Shown: one piece after another, positions 1 through 7,097 of the stretch | Layout: each line of letters opens with the position of its first letter | How positions within the stretch are numbered: position 1 is the first letter of the stretch | From: an uncultured Selenomonadales bacterium | GTDB lineage: Bacteria; Bacillota; Negativicutes; Selenomonadales; Selenomonadaceae | DNA: 19,305 nt | Assembly: GCA_937910665.1 (NCBI GenBank) | Contig: CALEPR010000165.1 | Coordinates: 1 to 19,305 of the forward strand | Reading direction: 5' to 3' | Translations under genes and position numbers: made by a program | The notes under the pieces: model-generated | What the model was told of the DNA's origin: nothing | The model's input: the letters and a program-made list of their open reading frames with translations, nothing else | The model's database searches: none

Positions 1-1038
1 TGAACCATATTCGTCCAACTTGACAACAATTTCTTCGCCTGAATTTTTTATCGTGACAACCGCTGCCGCATCTTCCCAATTTGAAGTGCCTGAATAAATT
101 GTAGTGAAAATCAAAATGCGTCGAATTTTTTTCAGAAACTTGCCGTTAATTTTTAAAGTTTCGCCGTTGTAAGTTTGTCCTGTCCTGTCGTCGCGATTGA
201 GTTTGATGTAAGGTTCGTCGCTCAGACTGCCGAAAAAATTTCCCAACGCCTGAACTGCTCCGACATATTCGTCATCAAGTTCATAAAGGCAACACAGATC
301 CAAGTCAATATTTTTTTTCGACTTCTGCGGACTGTTCCATTTCAAATTTATTTCGATAGTGCCGAGCTTGCCATTTTTTGTTTTTAGTTTGCTCCGCTGA
401 CCACGCTGCATGACTAATGAGGAATTAGGAGTGAGGAGTGAGGAATTATTTTGCACAGGTTGAGAATTTTTTTGTTTCGGTGGTGCAGGAGGAATAGAAA
501 AATTTTGTGCAGGTGGAGGAGAATTTTGTTCCTCTGAAACTTCAATGCCAAAATTTTTACAAAGTGCAGAAAGTCCTCCGTTGAAACCTGCGCCGACTGC
601 GTTAAATTTCCAATCGCCTTTGTACCTGTAAATTTCTCCGAGAACGATAGCAGTTTCAATATTAAATTTTTCCGGCGTGAAAGAAAAAATTTCCGCGCCT
701 GTCGAGGTTGAAAAAATTTTTAAAACTGCGCCGCTGATTTTGCTGAAATTTTGTTTGCGATTTTCAGCGTCGTAAATTGTCGCCGTGAAAGAAATTTTTT
801 TTATCCGCGCAGGAATTTTTTGCAAATCTATTTCGAGAGAATCGTCTTCGAGGTGAACGACTCCGCCTGAATGATGATTGGGATTTCCATAAAAAATAAA
901 ATCTTCGTCAGAAACTTTTTCGCCGTCGCCTTGAAGAAAAGCCGCCGTGTCAATTTCAACTGCGCCGGAATTTCTTTCAAACTTCACGCACAAAAAATTT
1001 TCATGCAACAAAACTTTTTGCCCCTTGCGAATTTCCAT
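1..1038 (-). CDS. TerD/TerA-like tellurium-resistance family protein, two domains, 3' end outside window
   Basis: The reading frame is open from an ATG at 1038 to the left edge (346 codons, no stop), so the C-terminus is missing. The start has a good site, GAAGGAAGTGAG, just upstream. Residues about 1-168 are a TerD domain: DEDFIFYGNPNHHSGGVVH, an FTATIYDAENRKQNF segment and the ending ETAIVLGEIYRYKGDWKFNAVGAG are typical; the acidic residues are those that bind Ca2+ in this family. Residues about 169-210 are a Pro/Gln/Asn/Ser-rich linker. Residues about 211-346 resemble the second half of TerA proteins (DLDLCCLYEL, VQALGNFFGS, PYIKLNRDDRTGQ). TerD-family proteins are cytoplasmic stress proteins. 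The gene lies 25 nt behind the DUF4446 gene and probably shares its transcript. Part of the linker is encoded by a heptamer repeat. Family is confident; TerA-like identity of the second half is from remembered motifs. Confidence 0.85.
   Translation of the reverse strand, partial: MEIRKGQKVLLHENFLCVKFERNSGAVEIDTAAFLQGDGEKVSDEDFIFYGNPNHHSGGVVHLEDDSLEIDLQKIPARIKKISFTATIYDAENRKQNFSKISGAVLKIFSTSTGAEIFSFTPEKFNIETAIVLGEIYRYKGDWKFNAVGAGFNGGLSALCKNFGIEVSEEQNSPPPAQNFSIPPAPPKQKNSQPVQNNSSLLTPNSSLVMQRGQRSKLKTKNGKLGTIEINLKWNSPQKSKKNIDLDLCCLYELDDEYVGAVQALGNFFGSLSDEPYIKLNRDDRTGQTYNGETLKINGKFLKKIRRILIFTTIYSGTSNWEDAAAVVTIKNSGEEIVVKLDEYGS
414..448. repeat. Degenerate 7-bp tandem repeat inside a coding sequence
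   Basis: Five consecutive heptamers: CTAATGA, GGAATTA, GGAGTGA, GGAGTGA, GGAATTA. On the minus strand they read as TAATTCC/TCACTCC units, the same family as the intergenic arrays at 3776-3810 and 17155-17218. Here the array lies inside the TerD/TerA-like gene and encodes about residues 197-209 of the interdomain linker. Confidence 0.8.
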
Positions 1039-1063
1039 TTACTCACTTCCTTCAAAAAAATTT

Positions 1064-1585
1064 CTATCGGCGGCGAATATTTCCGACCGCCTCTCTTAAA
1101 ACTTGTTCTTCTTCTTTTGAAAGTTTGTATTGCTTTGAAACTCCGTCCTCTATGGGCTTGGCGTAAGTGCTGGAAGAATCTCTGCCGTTGAGCGAAGAAA
1201 TTATAATTCCATTATTTTTGTCGTCCAACAGAGCGATTGAAAAACTTAAATCGGAACTTATATCGTCAAAGGCATCGTAACGAAGAATCGCAACGCGAGT
1301 TATCGCCTTCGCCAACAAATTTTTTATTGCGGAAATTTCATCGTCCATGCGTTTAACTTCAGCCAAAACTTTTTTCATATTGTCGGCGTTGTCGTTCAGC
1401 ATTTTTTCCAAGTCGTAGCCTTCCGACTCGCCCATCATTTTTTTGTAACGCTGACGCATTTTAGACAAATCAAATTTCAAACCGATAATCAGGAAAAGCA
1501 TCAGCAAAAAAATTATTCCGAGCGCAACAATTATGTAGAAAAAATTATCTGCTATCAAAGTATTCAGCTGATTTAAATTGTTCAT
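1064..1585 (-). CDS. DUF4446 family membrane-anchored protein
   Basis: A 173-residue protein starting at ATG 1585, chosen because GGGGAG lies 8 nt upstream; an in-frame TTG at 1600 would place that site inside the gene. Residues about 12-37 form one hydrophobic membrane segment (DNFFYIIVALGIIFLLMLF and following), then a charged, coiled-coil-like stretch (about 45-90) and a compact C-terminal part with the DUF4446 signature: RVAILRYDAFDDISSDLSFS, then IALLDDKNNGIIISSLNGRD, SSSTYAKPIEDG and a final LSKEEEQVLREA. The family is widespread in Firmicutes and of unknown function. It has its own promoter at 1619-1647 and follows the fabD terminator, so it is not part of the fatty-acid operon; the TerD/TerA-like gene follows after 25 nt. 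Confidence 0.85.
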   Translation of the reverse strand: MNNLNQLNTLIADNFFYIIVALGIIFLLMLFLIIGLKFDLSKMRQRYKKMMGESEGYDLEKMLNDNADNMKKVLAEVKRMDDEISAIKNLLAKAITRVAILRYDAFDDISSDLSFSIALLDDKNNGIIISSLNGRDSSSTYAKPIEDGVSKQYKLSKEEEQVLREAVGNIRRR

Positions 1586-1618
1586 AAAAAAACTCCCCAA
1601 CTTTTTTTGTACTTGGAA

Positions 1619-1647
1619 ATTTTACACTTCGATAGAAATTTTTTCAA
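1619..1647 (-). promoter_or_regulatory. Sigma70-type promoter of the DUF4446 / TerD-TerA-like unit
   Basis: On the minus strand: -35 TTGAAA (1647-1642), 17-nt spacer, -10 TAAAAT (1624-1619). Expected start near 1612, about 27 nt before the ATG at 1585. It sits downstream of the fabD terminator. Confidence 0.65.
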
Positions 1648-1683
1648 TCCTTTTGCCGAAAGTTTGACAGAAAATTTTTTTGC

Positions 1684-1717
1684 AAAAAAAAATCTCCGCG
1701 AAGTTTTTTTACTCCGC
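1684..1717 (-). terminator. Rho-independent terminator after fabD
   Basis: On the minus strand, GCGGAGT (1717-1711) pairs with ACTTCGC (1704-1698) with one G-U pair and an A6 loop. After GGAGA comes a run of nine T (1692-1684). It lies 26 nt behind the fabD stop. The U-run is five bases from the stem, slightly far for a classical terminator. Confidence 0.55.
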
Positions 1718-1742
1718 AGTGATTTTTTTCTGTGCCTGAAAA

Positions 1743-2678
1743 TTATTTTTTCAACTCGGAAATAGTTTTTTCCAAACTTTCTAAATTCTCGACGTTGAAA
1801 CTTGAAATTTGTTTGTCGATTCTGCGATTGAAACCGCACAAAGTTTTTCCGGGTCCGCACTCGACAAAAATTTCCGCGCCGAATTTTTTCATGGACTGAA
1901 CACAATCGATCCATTTGACAGGATGATCTGCTTGCGAAACTAAATTTGATTTTATCTTAGCCGCCTCAGTTTCCAGTTCACCTGTAAAATTCGCCGCGAT
2001 CGGAAATGCCGCATCTTTAATCTCAACTTTATCCAATTCTGCAGAAAGTTTTTCAGCCGCAGGTTTCATCAAAGTCGAGTGGAAAGGTGCGCTGACAGGC
2101 AAGATAACTGCCTTCTTCGCTCCCGCCGCCTTCAAAAGTTCAACAGCCTTTTCAACGCCCGCCGAAGTTCCCGCAATTACAGTTTGTCCCGGGCAGTTGA
2201 AATTGACAGCTTGAACTGCTCCGACTTCAGATGCTTTTTTGCAACTTTCTACAATAATTTCGTCGTCCAGTCCGATAATCGCCGCCATCGATCCTTCGCC
2301 GACAGGAACAGCCTCCTGCATAAATTGTCCGCGCTTGTGAACCAATTTAACTGCCTCAGCAAATTTCAATGAGCCTGCCGCGACCAACGCAGAATATTCG
2401 CCCAAGCTGTGACCGCCTGAAATTTCCGGAGTAATTCCTTCCGCTTTCAAAAGTTCCGACGCAATTACGCTGACAATCAAAATTGCCGGCTGAGTGTTTT
2501 CAGTCAATTTTAAATCTTCTTCCGAACCTTCAAAGCACATTTTTTTTATCGAGTAACCGAGCGCGTCGTCTGCCTCGTCGAAAAGTTTTTTCGCAATGTC
2601 GAACTTGTCATAAAAATCTTTTCCCATTCCGACAAATTGTGCGCCTTGTCCGGGAAAAACAAAAGCCAACTTACTCAT
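1743..2678 (-). CDS. fabD: Malonyl-CoA:ACP transacylase FabD
   Basis: Transfers malonyl groups from CoA to acyl carrier protein, supplying the extender unit for cytoplasmic type II fatty-acid synthesis. The 311-residue length is normal. N-terminal FPGQGAQFVGMGKDFY is the family signature; the nucleophile is Ser91 in GHSLGEYSAL, Arg116 in the KRGQFMQ motif would bind the malonyl carboxylate, His200 in SAPFHSTLM is the catalytic base and Gln165 lies in the GQTVIAG segment. Start ATG at 2678 is preceded by GAAAGGAAA. It is the last gene of yceD-rpmF-plsX-fabK-fabD and is followed by a terminator. The fabG, acpP and fabF genes that often follow fabD are not here. Confidence 0.97.
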   Translation of the reverse strand: MSKLAFVFPGQGAQFVGMGKDFYDKFDIAKKLFDEADDALGYSIKKMCFEGSEEDLKLTENTQPAILIVSVIASELLKAEGITPEISGGHSLGEYSALVAAGSLKFAEAVKLVHKRGQFMQEAVPVGEGSMAAIIGLDDEIIVESCKKASEVGAVQAVNFNCPGQTVIAGTSAGVEKAVELLKAAGAKKAVILPVSAPFHSTLMKPAAEKLSAELDKVEIKDAAFPIAANFTGELETEAAKIKSNLVSQADHPVKWIDCVQSMKKFGAEIFVECGPGKTLCGFNRRIDKQISSFNVENLESLEKTISELKK

Positions 2679-2708
2679 AAAAAATTTTCCTTTCAGTAAA
2701 ATTTTTAG

Positions 2709-2769
2709 TAGTCAGAGATCGGTAGTCAGTTGTCAGCAAAATTTTTTTTTGTTGCTGATTTCTAATTTC
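2709..2769. repeat. Degenerate 7-bp repeats between fabK and fabD
   Basis: Heptamers TAGTCAG, AGATCGG, TAGTCAG, TTGTCAG fill 2709-2736; after a poly-T stretch, TGATTTC and TAATTTC follow at 2756-2769. The sequences differ from the TAATTCC arrays but keep the 7-bp period. A TCAGCAA/TTGCTGA inverted repeat (2733-2739 and 2752-2758) overlaps it. The array lies 8 nt behind the fabK stop. Confidence 0.6.
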
Positions 2770-2777
2770 CTTCCGTT

Positions 2778-3725
2778 TCAAAGATAATTTTTCTGAAGTT
2801 CGGCGACTGCATTCGGCAAGCCGTTTACAATGTCGTCAATAATTTCCTGAACTGATTTAATGTCGTCCAACATTCCTGAAATTTGTCCAATCATAACCGA
2901 ACCGTTTTCCACGTCGCCTTTGTGAGTGGCAAGGTGAAGTTTTCCTGCGCCGAGTTTTTCAAGTTCCTCAGCAGGAGCTCCAGCGGCTTCCATTTCAAAA
3001 AATTGTTTTGTAAGTTTATTTGCGATGACGCGAACAGGATGTCCCAAAGTTCTGCCCGTGACGACTGTAGACCTGTCTTTTGCTTTCAAGACAATTTCCT
3101 TGTAATTCGGATGAGCGATACATTCTTTGCTGACGACGAAACGCGAACCCATTTGAATTGCGTGTGCGCCGAGCGCAAAAGCCGCAGCCATTCCGCGCGA
3201 ATCAGCAAAACCGCCGGCAGCAATTACAGGGATATCAACTGCATCGACGACTTGAGGAACAAGTGGCATTGTCGAAACTTCTCCGATATGTCCGCCTGAC
3301 TCTGAGCCTTCGGCAATAATTGCATCTACTCCGCCTTTCGCAAGTCTGCGAGCAAGGGCGACGCTGGCAACGACAGGAATAACTTTCGTGCCGATTTCCT
3401 TCAAGGCGGGAAGATATTCTCCCGGGTTTCCTGCGCCTGTTGTCACTACAGGAACTTTTTCATCAACCATAAGTTGCATAACTTCCTTGACAAAAGGCGA
3501 CATCAACATGATATTCACGCCGAAAGGTTTATCAGTCCATTCTTTGCACTTCGCAATTTCTTTCTTCAAAACGTCCGGCGGCATGTGTCCCGCACCGATA
3601 AGTCCAAGACCTCCGGCATTAGAAACAGCCGACGCAAGCTCCGCCGTTCCTACCCAAGCCATTCCGCCTTGAAAAATAGGATACTTGATATTCAAAAGTT
3701 TACAAATCGGATTGTTCTCAAACAT
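2778..3725 (-). CDS. fabK: Enoyl-ACP reductase II FabK (FMN)
   Basis: Reduces trans-2-enoyl-ACP in the last step of the fatty-acid elongation cycle, using FMN and NAD(P)H. The 315-residue TIM-barrel protein belongs to the nitronate-monooxygenase/FabK superfamily: PIFQGGMAWV (residues 16-25), NAGGLGLIGAG (36-46), FGVNIMLMSP (68-77), EGSESGGHIG (139-148) with His146 at the conserved FMN-site position, then IAAGGFADSRGMAAAFALGA and QMGSRF for the phosphate-binding part. Its place between plsX and fabD supports FabK over a stand-alone nitronate monooxygenase. Start ATG 3725 follows AGAGAGGGAAACG. It is transcribed with plsX, 86 nt upstream. Confidence 0.95.
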   Translation of the reverse strand: MFENNPICKLLNIKYPIFQGGMAWVGTAELASAVSNAGGLGLIGAGHMPPDVLKKEIAKCKEWTDKPFGVNIMLMSPFVKEVMQLMVDEKVPVVTTGAGNPGEYLPALKEIGTKVIPVVASVALARRLAKGGVDAIIAEGSESGGHIGEVSTMPLVPQVVDAVDIPVIAAGGFADSRGMAAAFALGAHAIQMGSRFVVSKECIAHPNYKEIVLKAKDRSTVVTGRTLGHPVRVIANKLTKQFFEMEAAGAPAEELEKLGAGKLHLATHKGDVENGSVMIGQISGMLDDIKSVQEIIDDIVNGLPNAVAELQKNYL

Positions 3726-3775
3726 TCAACGTTTCCCTCTCTTTCATCCAATGCACGATTAAAACTTACAAATTA

Positions 3776-3810
3776 TAATTCCTCATTTCTAATTCCTAAT
3801 TCCTAATTAT
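3776..3810. repeat. Degenerate 7-bp tandem repeat behind plsX
   Basis: Five heptamers in phase: TAATTCC, TCATTTC, TAATTCC, TAATTCC, TAATTAT. The array ends one base before the plsX stop codon (3812-3814). Its last unit, TAATTAT, is the same as the last unit of the array at the cheR stop (17212-17218). Confidence 0.8.
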
Positions 3811-3811
3811 T

Positions 3812-4822
3812 TTAACTGCCGCTGTATTCTTTTTCAAGCGCATTTTTGATATGACCCAAAACATCGCTGTTGACATATTCAGCCGCAATTTTTATCGCGG
3901 AGCAAATAGTTTTTGCATCTGAACTGCCGTGACTAATTATGCAACAGCCGTCAACACCCAAAAGCGGAGCTCCGCCGTTCTCGGAAACGTCCAACCTTTT
4001 GGCAAGACTTCTCAGCGTAGGCGTTAAAAGTAATGCGCCGACTTTGGCAGAAATTCCGCCGTTGTCTATTGCTTCCTTGATAAGTTCAAAAATTGTCGTC
4101 GCCAAACCTTCGCCGAATTTTAAAACTACATTTCCAACAAAGCCGTCGCAAGCCACGACATCAAAATTTCCTTTCGGAATATCTCTGCCCTCAGCGTTGC
4201 CAATAAAATTTATTGTCGAGGAACTTTTGAAAAGCTGATACGCTTCCTTAACTTGTTCGTTGCCTTTAGTTTCTTCCTCGCCAATATTCAGGAGACCGAC
4301 ACGCGGATTTTTTTTGCCGAGAACGTGTTCGGCGTAAAGCGATCCCATAATTCCAACCTGAAGTAAATGCTCGGGCTTGCTATCGACATTTGCGCCGCTG
4401 TCGAGCATCAAAGTCACGCCGTTCGGAGTGGGAATCGGAGTCGCAATAGCAGGACGACCAATTCCGTGAATACGCTTTAAAATAAGTTGAGCCGCAGCAA
4501 CCGCCGCACCCGTAGAACCGGCAGAAAGTACTGCGTCGGCTTCGCCGTCCTTGACCATTTTTGTAGCCACGACGATTGAGGAATCTTTTTTGTTGCGAAC
4601 TGCGTCGGCAGGGTGTTCACCCATTTCGATAATTTCGGCGGCATGTTTTACAGTGATAGAAAGATTTTTCCAATCCTCCTCAGCATTTAAAATTTCAGTG
4701 ATTTTATTTTCATCGCCGACCAAAATAATTTCGCAAGAATAATTTTTCGCCGCCTCAAGTGCGCCTTTCACAATTTCTGAAGGGGCGTTGTCGCCGCCCA
4801 TCGCATCGACTGCAAGTTTCAC
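3812..4822 (-). CDS. plsX: Phosphate acyltransferase PlsX
   Basis: Converts acyl-ACP to acyl-phosphate, the donor for PlsY in phosphatidic acid synthesis; a peripheral membrane enzyme. The 336-residue length is typical. Signatures: N-terminal MKLAVDAMGGDNAP, VVATKMVKDGEADAVLSAGS then TGAAVAAA, RPAIATPIPT, LDSGANVDSKPEHLLQ, VGLLNIGEEETKGN, DVVACDGFVGNVVLKFGEG and the C-terminal GGAPLLGVDG segment. The start is GTG at 4822 with AGGAG nine bases upstream. It lies between rpmF and fabK, a standard Firmicutes arrangement, though without fapR or fabH. Heptamer repeats flank it on both sides. Confidence 0.97.
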   Translation of the reverse strand: MKLAVDAMGGDNAPSEIVKGALEAAKNYSCEIILVGDENKITEILNAEEDWKNLSITVKHAAEIIEMGEHPADAVRNKKDSSIVVATKMVKDGEADAVLSAGSTGAAVAAAQLILKRIHGIGRPAIATPIPTPNGVTLMLDSGANVDSKPEHLLQVGIMGSLYAEHVLGKKNPRVGLLNIGEEETKGNEQVKEAYQLFKSSSTINFIGNAEGRDIPKGNFDVVACDGFVGNVVLKFGEGLATTIFELIKEAIDNGGISAKVGALLLTPTLRSLAKRLDVSENGGAPLLGVDGCCIISHGSSDAKTICSAIKIAAEYVNSDVLGHIKNALEKEYSGS

Positions 4823-4860
4823 AATGCTTAACTCCTATTAAAAAAAAATTTAGCTGTCGG

Positions 4861-4928
4861 CGGTTAGTGGATAGCGGATAGATTTTTTGACTTCCAACTA
4901 AAACTAACAACTAACAACTAACAACTAA
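4861..4928. repeat. Two short 7-bp repeat arrays between rpmF and plsX
   Basis: First array: CGGTTAG, TGGATAG, CGGATAG (4861-4881). Second: CCAACTA, AAACTAA, then three identical CAACTAA (4894-4928), reading TTAGTTG on the minus strand. The second array lies 19 nt behind the rpmF stop. The two arrays differ in sequence but share the period, as elsewhere in the window. Confidence 0.8.
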
Positions 4929-4947
4929 GTTTTAATGACCAATATCT

Positions 4948-5124
4948 TTAAGCTGTTTCTATAACTTCTTTGCCGTCATAGTAGCCACATTCCAAGCACA
5001 CATGGTGTGGAAGTTTTGGTTCATGGCATCTCGGACATTTTACATAGTTCGGAGCTTCCAATTTCCAATTTGCGCGTCTTCTGTCGCGTCTGGATTTACT
5101 TAATTTTCTTTTCGGTGCTGCCAA
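4948..5124 (-). CDS. rpmF: 50S ribosomal protein L32, zinc-ribbon form
   Basis: A 58-residue large-subunit ribosomal protein. Start is TTG at 5124: GAGGAGG (5139-5133) lies 8 nt upstream and the product then begins (M)AAPKRKLSKSRRDRRRANW, the usual L32 N-terminus. An in-frame TTG at 5145 would lie upstream of that ribosome binding site. The CPRC (C-x2-C) and CLEC pairs form the zinc ribbon, so this is the zinc-binding paralogue type. Its ribosome binding site overlaps the yceD stop codon, so translation of the two is probably coupled. The yceD-rpmF pairing is nearly universal. Confidence 0.96.
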   Translation of the reverse strand: MAAPKRKLSKSRRDRRRANWKLEAPNYVKCPRCHEPKLPHHVCLECGYYDGKEVIETA

Positions 5125-5137
5125 CTTCGTCGCCTCC

Positions 5138-5602
5138 TCAATCAAGTTTAAAATCTTTCAAGGATGCAAAGCGCGGATCTACAATCAATCTGTCGCACTC
5201 ACATTCTTCAGTATTCAAATTTTTTCCGCAAACAGGACAAAGACCTTTGCAATCCTCTCGACACAAATTTTGAATAGGCAAACTTGCCAAAAAAGTATCG
5301 CGTACAAGTTCGGTGATATCGGCAACATTTTCGGAAATATTTTCGTCGTCAATTTCTTCCTCGAAGTCGCAAATAATTTCGCCGCTTGAAGGTTCAAGAC
5401 ATCTGTCGCAAAAAAAATTTCTGGAACAAGTCGCCCTGCCTCGCGCCACAAAAGTTTTTCCGTCGTTGAGAATTTCGCCGACAATTTCAATATCGCCAAA
5501 AAATTTTTCCTCGTCCGATAAATCTTTGCCAAAAAAAATTTCTGCCTCTTTCTTGAACTTGAAAGGCGCACTGCCTTCCCTGTAAATTTGCACTTTGAGC
5601 AT
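5138..5602 (-). CDS. yceD: YceD/DUF177 family protein
   Basis: A 154-residue DUF177 protein, the family linked to 23S rRNA/large-subunit accumulation and almost always encoded before rpmF, as here. N-terminus MLKVQIYREG is typical for the family. Cysteines occur in CDRCL (middle) and in CREDCKGLCPVCG plus CEC near the C-terminus, consistent with zinc binding in Firmicutes members. Start ATG 5602 has a modest GGTGG 9 nt upstream. A very good promoter (TTGACA, 18 nt, TAAAAT) has its -10 box overlapping this ATG, so a transcript from it could not carry the start with its leader. First gene of the lipid/ribosome operon. Confidence 0.92.
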   Translation of the reverse strand: MLKVQIYREGSAPFKFKKEAEIFFGKDLSDEEKFFGDIEIVGEILNDGKTFVARGRATCSRNFFCDRCLEPSSGEIICDFEEEIDDENISENVADITELVRDTFLASLPIQNLCREDCKGLCPVCGKNLNTEECECDRLIVDPRFASLKDFKLD

Positions 5603-5630
5603 TTTACAACACCACCGCTTACATTGTCAA
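5601..5630 (-). promoter_or_regulatory. Strong sigma70-like promoter overlapping the yceD start codon
   Basis: On the minus strand: TTGACA (5630-5625), 18-nt spacer, TAAAAT (5606-5601). The last two bases of the -10 box are the first two of the yceD ATG, so transcription would begin near 5594, inside yceD. It could drive rpmF-plsX-fabK-fabD without full-length YceD, or be fortuitous. Confidence 0.45.
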
Positions 5631-5632
5631 GA

Positions 5633-5660
5633 ATTTTAGCTTTTCAAAAACTTTTTGCAA
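5633..5660 (-). promoter_or_regulatory. Possible upstream promoter for yceD
   Basis: On the minus strand: TTGCAA (5660-5655), 16-nt spacer, TAAAAT (5638-5633). Expected start near 5625 gives a leader of about 23 nt, enough for the GGTGG ribosome binding site before the yceD ATG. Confidence 0.4.
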
Positions 5661-5716
5661 ATTGCAATAATAAGTTGAACATTTTTCAATTTCCTGAAAA
5701 TTTTTCTTTCCTTCGT

Positions 5717-5756
5717 CAAAAATAAAATCCTTTCCAAATCAATCGAAAAGGATTTT
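5717..5756 (-). terminator. Rho-independent terminator of the 5805-6533 gene
   Basis: AAAATCCTTT (5724-5733) and AAAGGATTTT (5747-5756) form a 10-bp stem with a 13-nt loop. On the minus strand the stem runs directly into TTTTATTTTTG. It lies about 50 nt behind the stop at 5805 and separates this gene from the yceD operon. Confidence 0.75.
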
Positions 5757-5804
5757 GCAAAATATTTCAGTCAATCTTCAATTCAAAATAAATTTTTTTA
5801 AAAC

Positions 5805-6533
5805 TTATGCGACAGTTGAAGTTGCCGAAGTTTTTCCTGAAAGTTCTTCGGTGCGTTTGTCGAAACGACTCATAACATCGTCGTAAGTTTTTTGCGTGAT
5901 CTCGGGCATACTATCCTGACCGACTACATTTTTCCAAGTCACTCCGGCTTGTTTGAAACCTTCTTCGACAGCTGAGCGCATTTTTTCAAGTTTTTCGGGA
6001 TCGTTTCCTGCGATTGCGCTCGCCAAGTCAAAAATTCTTCCCGCAACTGCATCAACCGACCAGTCGCCGCCGTCCGCGACAGCCTTCGCCGCATCTTCAG
6101 CATTGGTTGCGACTTCAGGCAGAGCGAATCTTGACGCATCGATCTTTGTTCCGTCGAAGTTCAAAATTCCAATTCCGTCATCCAACCAACTTTGAAGTTT
6201 GTCGTTGTTGTCGGTTAAAGCCTGAATCATCAAGTTGAGCATTGTCTGTTCGTTAGCGTCGATTTCATCTTGCAGAGCTTGAACTTGATCTGCAGACAAA
6301 CCTTTTGTGCTGGCAGACGAATCGTCGTCGACTGTATCAGCCGCCGCTTTTTGTTGTGCCGCTTTCGCCGCATCGGAAATGTCCACCGAGTATGCGTCGC
6401 CAACTTTTGAAGTTTCGCTCGAAGTTGTCTGCGTTGCAGTGTCGGAAGATCTTGCGCTTGCCGCGCTTTTTGCTTGCGTCGCGTACTGAGCTGCGCCTTG
6501 CGATGCGACGCTTGTAATTGTTCCTACATCCAT
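5805..6533 (-). CDS. Uncharacterised protein, DUF5610-like C-terminal region
   Basis: 242 residues, no signal peptide or membrane segment. The first ~75 residues are Ala/Ser/Thr-rich and low in complexity, containing GDAYSVDISDAAKAAQ. A helical stretch follows (about 78-115, LSADQVQALQDEIDANEQTM). The C-terminal ~100 residues (GDWSVDAVAGRIFDLASAIA, GNDPEKLEKMRSAVEEGF, TYDDVMSRFDKRTEEL) resemble a family of unknown function that I associate with DUF5610 and that is often seen in motile bacteria; this link is from memory. Start ATG 6533 has an excellent AAAGGAGG site. It has its own promoter at 6629-6657 and a terminator at 5717-5756, so it can be transcribed alone. A flagellum-related role is only a guess. 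Confidence 0.75.
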   Translation of the reverse strand: MDVGTITSVASQGAAQYATQAKSAASARSSDTATQTTSSETSKVGDAYSVDISDAAKAAQQKAAADTVDDDSSASTKGLSADQVQALQDEIDANEQTMLNLMIQALTDNNDKLQSWLDDGIGILNFDGTKIDASRFALPEVATNAEDAAKAVADGGDWSVDAVAGRIFDLASAIAGNDPEKLEKMRSAVEEGFKQAGVTWKNVVGQDSMPEITQKTYDDVMSRFDKRTEELSGKTSATSTVA

Positions 6534-6628
6534 GTTGGTAACCTCCTTTTGAAGTTAAAAAGAATATTTTTTGGGAAGATAAACTTGCCTTCTCCATAAT
6601 TTTTTATCTGTTACAAGTACCCGAAAAT

Positions 6629-6657
6629 ATTTTACATTAGCAAACTTAAAAGGTCAA
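6629..6657 (-). promoter_or_regulatory. Sigma70-type promoter of the 5805-6533 gene
   Basis: On the minus strand: TTGACC (6657-6652), exactly 17 nt, TAAAAT (6634-6629). The -10 box contains the stop codon of the upstream gene (TAA, 6634-6632). Expected start near 6622, giving a leader of about 90 nt. Confidence 0.65.
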
Positions 6658-7054
6658 GATTTTGTTTTGCCACCAACTTTGTCGGCTGTTCGCCGGAGGG
6701 AGTCGGCGGCGCGGAATAATCTGCGACAGGAACTAAATGCGGACGCAATTTTATTTGCTGGACAATACTGCTGCCGTCGTAAGTTGTAATTAAAATTGAT
6801 CCGTCCGGCATAAATCTTTTAATTGTTTCGGTTGAAGTTTCGGAAGAATCTCCGCCGCCGGAAGATTGATTTTGATTCGACAAATTATTTTTGGTTTCAT
6901 CGAATTCAGAATCAATTTCGGCGATTTTTTCTGCCAAAATTTTTGCGTAGTCGGAAGAAATATTTTCAGAATTATTTTTAGTTGTCGGCAAATAAATTGA
7001 CTGCGACAAACTGGAAATTAAATTTGTTTCAAAATCAAAATTTTGGGCTGACAT
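6632..7054 (-). CDS. Hypothetical protein
   Basis: 140 residues, not recognised. No signal peptide or membrane segment. N-terminus MSAQNFDFETNLISSLSQSI; a Ser/Asn/Gly-rich hinge (NLSNQNQSSGGGDSSE, about 58-73) separates a charged helical N-terminal half from a likely beta-stranded part (IKRFMPDGSILITTYDGSSI, then VQQIKLRPHLVPV), ending in DLLSLLM. Start ATG 7054 has AGGGAGCG upstream, and the Lys/Ile/Phe codon use matches its neighbours, so it is probably a real gene. It is transcribed away from terY and may have a sigma28-like promoter (7098-7124). The next minus-strand gene could also be reached from here because no terminator lies between them. Confidence 0.7.
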   Translation of the reverse strand: MSAQNFDFETNLISSLSQSIYLPTTKNNSENISSDYAKILAEKIAEIDSEFDETKNNLSNQNQSSGGGDSSETSTETIKRFMPDGSILITTYDGSSIVQQIKLRPHLVPVADYSAPPTPSGEQPTKLVAKQNLDLLSLLM

Positions 7055-7097
7055 ATTTTCACGCTCCCTGTAAAAACAAAAAATTTTTCAACAGTTT

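Noticed and set aside
1582..1914. 110-residue minus-strand frame overlapping the fabD 3' end
   Set aside because: It lies in another frame over fabD, its terminator and the next promoter, and has Arg/Lys/Phe-rich shadow composition.
2733..2758. TCAGCAA/TTGCTGA hairpin as a terminator between fabK and fabD
   Set aside because: No U-run follows on the minus strand, and its loop is an A/T homopolymer. Termination here would cut off fabD.
2709..4928. CRISPR array
   Set aside because: The repeats are 7-bp units with no spacers and no cas genes nearby.
5603..5680. FapR operator before the fatty-acid operon
   Set aside because: No FapR-type inverted repeat was found near either promoter, and no fapR gene is in the operon.
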